From positions 51,378,807 to 51,442,806 of the forward strand of contig CM076139.1 in the NCBI GenBank assembly GCA_038025085.1: a stretch of 64,000 bases of DNA, given 5' to 3'. The notes beneath the pieces were generated by a model, which ran no database searches, was not told the origin of the DNA, and was given only the letters and a program-made list of their open reading frames with translations. The translations under genes were made by a program, and so were the position numbers. Positions 58,191-64,000 of the stretch are shown piece by piece; positions within the stretch are counted from its first letter, which is position 1, and every line of letters begins with the position of its first letter. Origin of the DNA: Tetragonia tetragonoides (taxonomy: Eukaryota > Streptophyta > Magnoliopsida > Caryophyllales > Aizoaceae).

Positions 58191-61100
58191 ATGGAGAGAG
58201 AGAGATCATCATCAGGGCAAGAGGAGCCAAGTCTGTTACCTCTCCGTAACCCAACAACAACAACCTCCATTAATGGAACTTCATCAATTCGATGGCCAAC
58301 AATTGACGGTCCACTGGGTCTCTCAGAAGAACAATCAGTAACCTATGCTCGACGTTTTTACAAGTTTGGATTTTTACTCCTCCCTTGGCTTTGGGCTGTC
58401 AATTGCTTCTACTTTTGGCCTGTTCTTCGCCACTCTCGCTCTTTCCCTTCCTTTCGCCCATGTAAGTTATTTACCCCTCTTCTCTCTCTAGAATTTCATA
58501 CTTTTATGTTCTGGGTATGCCTATTTTCTGTGAATCTGGATTCATTTGCTAATTTGAGAGAAACCCATTTCAATTTTGAGTATCATTTGATTTGGGTTTT
58601 CTTTGATTTGCCTTTTTGCTTGGTATTTTGTGAATGGTGTTCTGAATTAGTAGTGATCAAGAACTCCATTTAAATGCTAATGATTGTTTTAAATGAGGTT
58701 TTCTTTAAATTTAAGTTTGTGTAGCATTGTAGTGTGTAATTCCAAAATTTGATACTTGGTACATCATTTCCTGAAATGAACAATAATAATGGAGAAATGG
58801 GGAGCCCATTTTGGGGTTGAACAATGGTGGAGAAAGTTTCCTTATAATCTAGGCTTTAATTTCATTATGTCTCTTTGTTTGGGAGAATTTACTGTTTGTT
58901 TCTGTAGCTGTAGGGGGTGGATGTAATCATAAAAGTGTAGTGCTTATCTTCTTAGAGCTCACTGGTTCTTCATATAGAAACATGTCATGGTGTTATCTGG
59001 GCTTTGATTTTCTCAGGTCATTACTGAGGTAGTAAATGGTCTTATTGAAATTTAAACATATCTTGCTGGGTGGGTTCACCTTGTGTCTATTCATCCCGTA
59101 GGATGTTTGGGTGAATAATCTCAAGGATGTCTATATCATGAGGTTGATGGCCGTTTTAGTGATTCCTTAGTGTTGTTTTTTCTAATCTAAAGGGGAGATA
59201 TTGATCAAGTTGAAAATTGCTCTTTTGATGTTCTTTTCTTGTTTTCTTAAATTCCTGATGTGGTAGTATTCATTGTACATAAGTTTAGTTGGATAGACTC
59301 TGCCTCATTACGATAGGACTTTTATACTCCCAGGTACTTAAGCTTTAATTTTAATGTTGGAAGTTCCGAACTGACTTGTAGCTTAACTGGTCTCATATGA
59401 TTTTCTTGGGTTGAAGTTGTGATGCAATAAGCGTGGATATGCAAGGATATTTGTGCTGGTGAGTTGCAGCTGAGTAGCACACATGAAAAAAGAAGGTAAA
59501 GGATGCAATGGTTTTGTGGGGTTGATGGCTTGATGTTGCTTTTCTGCAAAAAAAATAAAATTAAGGCTTTGTTTTGTTGGTGCTCATGTCTGGAGACATT
59601 ATTGAATAAAAGGCAATGGCCCATGAAGGTCCTGCTCGAGGGTGCAAAATGATTTATGATGTTTAGGATGTTGGTCAGTTGTTATATGGTAAGGGACTAA
59701 GGGTGAGTTAAAGAGGTTATTTTTTTGTTTAAGGCACAACTTTAGCTAAAGTTTTTTGGGTGGAGGACCTTGAGGTTTTAACTGTGAGCCAAGTATACTG
59801 CTTATTTACTAAGAGGGATCACCTTTGGTTGCTTGATAGTTCTTCTTTTTTCTTTTACGCCTTGAAGGGCGTGAAAGAATGTTGTATTTGTCATCATCTT
59901 GTGTAGTTAGAAGGATAAATCAAGCCAGGTGACTAGTGAGATTGGTCTAAGAGTGTAAGTGAAAATCTTAGTGAAGCTACAGATTTCTTTAGTGTGATGG
60001 TATTGATGTGAGGTAAACTGGTAGATATCTTTGAGGGATCTAAGTTGTCAGACTTGCAACAAAGAGGTGTCATATAAGGAGAAGGACAATCGTTTGACAG
60101 GACACCACTCTAACGGTAGGAACAGAGAAAGCATGGATGAAACCGAAGTTCGAGAACCCGGATTGCCTTCCCGATGCAGCAGAGGTCCTCTAGGGTCATG
60201 ATAGACCCCCCGAAAAGTTTTGGGCAAACATCAAAACCAAACCCCAGGAAGCCGAAAATCAAAGGCTAAGTCCACGCCATTTGGGCTTCCGGGAGGCCCT
60301 GGAACGAATGTCTGTATTTTCGCACCACATCACATGTGACACTCCTAGGGAACATGGGAGGCCCCCTTGTGTTGGTTATCCGGTAGGCTTGGACGATAGT
60401 TTTACGTGACACCACTCTAAGTTTAAGTGCCGGAAGACCAAAAGGATGGGTCAAATCAGAATTCAGGGGCTCGGATGACCTTCCCGGGGCACCCAAGGTC
60501 CGCTCGGGTCACGATGACCCCAGAGTAGTTTGGACAGAAATCATAACTTAGCCCTAGAAAGTCGAAAATCGAAGGTTATAAACCCCTGTTCTGGGCTTCG
60601 GGAAAAAGGTGGATATATCTTAACACCACATCGCACGGGACACCCCTAGCCCTAGGGGACACGGAAGGCCCCCGGGGTTGGTTATCAGGTCCCTAACAGG
60701 CTTGGACGACCGGAAAGGGTTGGAAACACCGAAAGAATTGGTGAAATCGAAGTTCGGGGACCCGGGTGACCTTCCTGGGCCTCTAGGGTCACGATAGACC
60801 CCCTCAAAGAATTTTGGGGGAAGCTGAAATTCGAAGCCTATAATCCATGTTATATGGGTTCCAGGAGGCCCTGGAACGTAGGTGGATATTTTCGTATCAC
60901 ATCGCTCAAGACACCCCCTAGGGGACATAGGAGACCTGGGTTCAGTTACGGGTCCCTGGTAGGCTTGTAGGGCCATTTTACTGTACACCACTCTAAGTGC
61001 CGAATCACGGAAAGAATGGGTAAAATCGGAGTACAGAGACCCGGATGACCTTCCCTAGGTAGCAGAGCTCTGCTAGGGTGACGATAGACCCCTGAAATTT

Positions 61101-63314
61101 TTTGGGAACAATTTACATTTGGACCTCGAGAAGCCGGAAATCGAAGGCTATATAATCCACGTTATTTGGGCTTTCAGGAGGCCTTGGACTGAAGGTGTAT
61201 ATTTACACACCACATCGCATGGGACATCCCTGGGGACATGGGAGGCCCTTGTTGTCAGTTATCGGGTCCCTAGTACGTAGGCGTGGACGATAATTGAAGC
61301 CTTTCATCCACGTTATTTGGGCTTCCGAGAGGCCCCGGAACGAAGGTGAATATTTTTGTATCACATCGCTTGGGACACTCCCTATGGGACATAGAAGATC
61401 TTGGGGTCAGTATTCGGGTCCTTAGTAGGCTTGAAGGGTTGTTTTACGGTACACCACTCTTAGGGCCTAATTATCGAAAGAATGGGTGAAATCGGAGTTC
61501 AGGGATTCGGATGACCTTCCCGGGGCACCGGGGTCCTCTTGGGTCACCATGGAGGCATGGACCCCCAGAGGAGAAGGTTGGGTGGAAATCTATCGGCCCT
61601 GGAAACCGAAAATCGAAGGCTATAATCCACGTTTTTTGGGCCTCCTAGAGGCTCTCGGAACGATGGTGGATATTTTTGCACCACATCGGTATAAACTTCG
61701 GTTGGGGGTCCTCTTTAGGCTTGTTGAACAATGTCCATGTCGGTATAAACGATTGCTGGGGGTACTTGCTCCTTCGGGATCGATGAGTTGTCCAGCCGGC
61801 GGCGGGGTACTCGCTCCCAAGAGGATTGCTGAGTTGTATAGTCGGCTGGGGGTACTTGTTCCGTCCAGATCGCTGAGTTGTCCAGCCAGAGGGTACTTGC
61901 GCCTTTTCGACTTAGACTTCTTCCTACTTAGCAGTTGTGGCCATATGAGGTGCCGTGTCACAGAATTGAGCAGGGTTTCTGATTCTCTAGCTGTATGTAA
62001 GATAACTGTCACGGACTTCATGCTGAGACTTGGTTGAGTGAGTGGGGCTGGGAACAGATAAAGAAAGGTAACCTAATGACCCAGTTGAGTATATTTCTAG
62101 TCTAGATTGCATCTCTAACATGGCAGTTGCGGTTGACTCATGAGTGAGAAGCAAAAGCTGGGCTGTAAGTTATTCTGACGACAAAGGACAATGGTACTTG
62201 ACTAGGAGCTGTACTCCTAAACTTTTATATAATGTAACTCCATACTCTGGAAGATCATAATTTTACGAGATTTGTAATGTTTTAGTAGCAGTGTTTTACA
62301 AGGAGAAGGTGTGGGTGAAGGACCCTAAGGCTTCCTGCTTTGACAGGATTATCTCTTTGCTGGAAAATAAGCATAGGTTTCCTCATATATAGCAGTATAT
62401 GCCAGTATGTTTCTAGACCAGTGGTTGCTTTCTTCAGATTAGCAGTTTTACTTCATTGTCTGTGTACGGAATCAAACACTGTAGTGATGAAAAAATTTAA
62501 CAAGCTCTGTTCCTTTTTTGTTTGGGATCCTAAATTGTCACTTGTAGGGATCTGGGAGATATCGACCAAGATCCTGATAATGCTGGTAGGATCTAGAAAC
62601 TTTTTAAGATCTAGGATATATCTGATTAAGAGGTCCCCAAATAGAGGAGGGACAACCAAAAAGAAGTGAGATTTTATGACAAACCTCACCGTCAATTTAA
62701 TTTATGTTATGTTAGAATTTTTCAAATGGAATGTGTATACTATGTAGTTCTATGGAATGCGACTTTACTTTTACAGAGCTGTATGATATGCTCTCCTTGA
62801 GAGGGAGTGATTTTCTCCCCATTGTGAAAATAGTGTCTTTTCAAGTTATTGTTGCCTTGTTCTTGCATGGAACTTGTAGAAATGGTGGAATGAAGACTTC
62901 CCTACCCAGTATAGGCCTAATGCTTTAAGATTAATTCAGCATCGAGCAGACTTTACTCTCCATTTAGGAATCAAGTTTTGTAACTTCTAAACGAAGCTAT
63001 TAATGTTAGTGTATCAGTTTGCTCGGATAGTAAATTTATACCTTAGGGAGTAAGAGTCCGGCGTAGTTGATCTTGTGATTAGTATATTGCCTTTATAGTT
63101 GATGCTAAGGGCCTTGTAACTAACTATTAACCTGCAATTATCTTTTTCGGCAGATGTTGTCAGATCAGCCATAGGATTCACCGTCTTCACAGTTCTACTG
63201 TCATCATGGGCTCTAACATTCTCGATTGGAGGGGAGCATCTCTTTGGGCCAGTTTGGAATAAACTTGTAATGTACAATGTTGCTGATGAGTTAGGTTTGA
63301 CAGGTTGGATGTAG
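58191..63314 (+). CDS. PEN2: Gamma-secretase subunit PEN-2
   Basis: Two exons, 58191-58461 and 63154-63314, joined in phase 1 across a 4.69-kb intron; 143 residues, close to the usual plant length. The N-terminal 45 residues are variable. Then come WPTIDGPLGLSEEQ, YARRFYKFGFLLLPWLWAVN and CFYFWPVLRHSR, the first hydrophobic part, and, from exon 2, VVRSAIGFTVFTVLLSSWAL with TFSIGGEHLFGPVWNKLVMY and the end NVADELGLTGWM. PEN-2 is needed for presenilin endoproteolysis and gamma-secretase activity in endomembranes; plants have all subunits but the substrates are poorly known. The start ATG follows an ACAAAACTGGCGCATAACG leader. The intron contains a tandem repeat array. Confidence 0.93.
60100..61720. 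repeat. GC-rich degenerate tandem array in the PEN-2 intron
   Basis: About six units near 300-320 bp, some shortened. Landmarks recur in order: ACACCACTCTAA (60106, 60409, about 60984, about 61450), TTTGGGCTTCC-like (60270, 60590, 60847, 61158, 61309, 61627), CACCACATCGCA-like and GTAGGCTTG. The array is GC-rich against its AT-rich surroundings. Open frames in it have no domain. Confidence 0.85.
61735..61905. repeat. Short tandem repeat, about 40-50-bp unit
   Basis: GGGGGTACTTG.TCC, then GATCG.TGAGTTGTCCAGCC, recurs about four times with changes (for example about 61767, 61805, 61847 and 61888). It directly follows the larger array. Confidence 0.7.
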
Positions 63315-64000
63315 CTTTGTGCATTATAGTTTCAGAGCATGAGATGTTGAATTGTTGATAATCTCATCTTTTGCACCAAAGATGCTAATGGTGGTGAATA
63401 TGGTTGAGAAATACTACTCACCGTTGAGCCGTTTGCTTTGATGTGTACTCTCCTGTAAAGTAATCTGTGAAGGTTAGCTATTGGCCAATTGTAAAACATT
63501 GACTCTAGCTATGAGGATGCTAATCAGTAATCAAGCGTTTTTGTTTATTAGAATTTTTTTAATATGTTGTACTTCATTACACTAAAATTACCCAAGTGCC
63601 TCCATTGAGGCTCCCGCCTAGGCGGGTAGCCGGGTAAGTAAGGATTGGTCATACGCAGCCAAATTTCAACATATCGAAAGCAAGATTTAATCTGTCAAAT
63701 TAATTTTTTTTCGCGATTACCCGATTTCATTTTTTCAAGTTTATCCAAAGAATCCTAATCTGGATCTGAGGAGCTTTACATCCCAGAAACAATTTGTTTT
63801 CATGCAAAAGCTTTGTCAATGTATTACATATGATCAGATTCCATGGTCATCAGGATAAATAAGCAAGCACATACTTTGATTCCAAGGCTTGGGGCCCCAT
63901 AAAAATACCAAAAATCCTGGTCACAACAAAAATGAGACCTTTACCAATAAGAATGAGGCAATCTCACCTTATCCACACTCTCACCACAAACCATAATTAC
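63315..64000. other. PEN-2 3' flank with a SINE fragment
   Basis: The 3' UTR is likely within 63315-63580. At 63594-63668 a minus-strand SINE fragment (CCTCCATTGAGGCTCCCGCC, CATACGCAGCC) of the same family as 54584 is seen. Nothing else is supported to the window end. Confidence 0.55.

Noticed and set aside
60620..62037. Long open frames on both strands (123 to 183 residues)
   Set aside because: They lie in the tandem arrays of the PEN-2 intron and have no domain.

Overview
This window is nuclear DNA of a flowering plant, most likely a eudicot. Protein-coding genes are split by AT-rich GT..AG introns. Several products are targeted to plastids or mitochondria (NdhO, ABCI10, ribosomal proteins S11 and L10). 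The intergenic DNA and introns are full of plant transposons: hAT and Mutator-like MITEs, L1-type LINEs, tRNA-derived SINEs and a solo LTR. The species cannot be fixed from the sequence alone.

Layout, left to right. 1-4465 (+): the 3' end of a gene with a Ser/Pro-rich tail, whose large intron holds a 1.2-kb hAT-like element sitting in LINE debris. 5970-8470 (-): mitochondrial ribosomal protein S11. 8868-15111 (+): an Apollo/SNM1-type metallo-beta-lactamase nuclease that shares a 397-bp divergent promoter with S11. 16331-25489: a rearranged zone with a broken 3' piece of ndhO, an inverted copy of the ndhO/ABCI10 promoter, several MITEs, a 2.1-kb solo LTR and a small DUF3615-like gene (22657-24088, -). 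25490-27893: a second, broken copy of the nuclease gene. 28496-29899 (-): intact ndhO, divergent from ABCI10 (30952-33861, +). 38403-39107 (-): mitochondrial ribosomal protein uL10. 39659-44855 (-): a full-length but dead L1 LINE with 15-bp target duplications. 47080-55872 (+): GONST1-type Golgi GDP-sugar transporter with SINEs in four introns. 58191-63314 (+): PEN-2, a gamma-secretase subunit, with a GC-rich tandem repeat inside its 4.7-kb intron.

The most informative structure is a segmental duplication. Positions 9274-16565 and 25490-28735 are two copies of one block that ran from exon 2 of the nuclease gene to intron 4 of ndhO. The left copy kept the intact nuclease and only the last two ndhO exons. 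The right copy kept intact ndhO and only exon 2/3 pieces of the nuclease. Between them lies an inverted copy of the ndhO-ABCI10 intergenic promoter. Transposons present in one copy and missing from the other show which insertions came after the duplication.

I found no prokaryotic-type system, CRISPR array, rRNA gene or functional tRNA gene. The genes are ordinary housekeeping or organelle genes; the novelty is in genome structure and in a 64-residue in-frame duplication in the nuclease. Exon coordinates are my own splice reading, checked for GT..AG borders and phase, with no transcript evidence.
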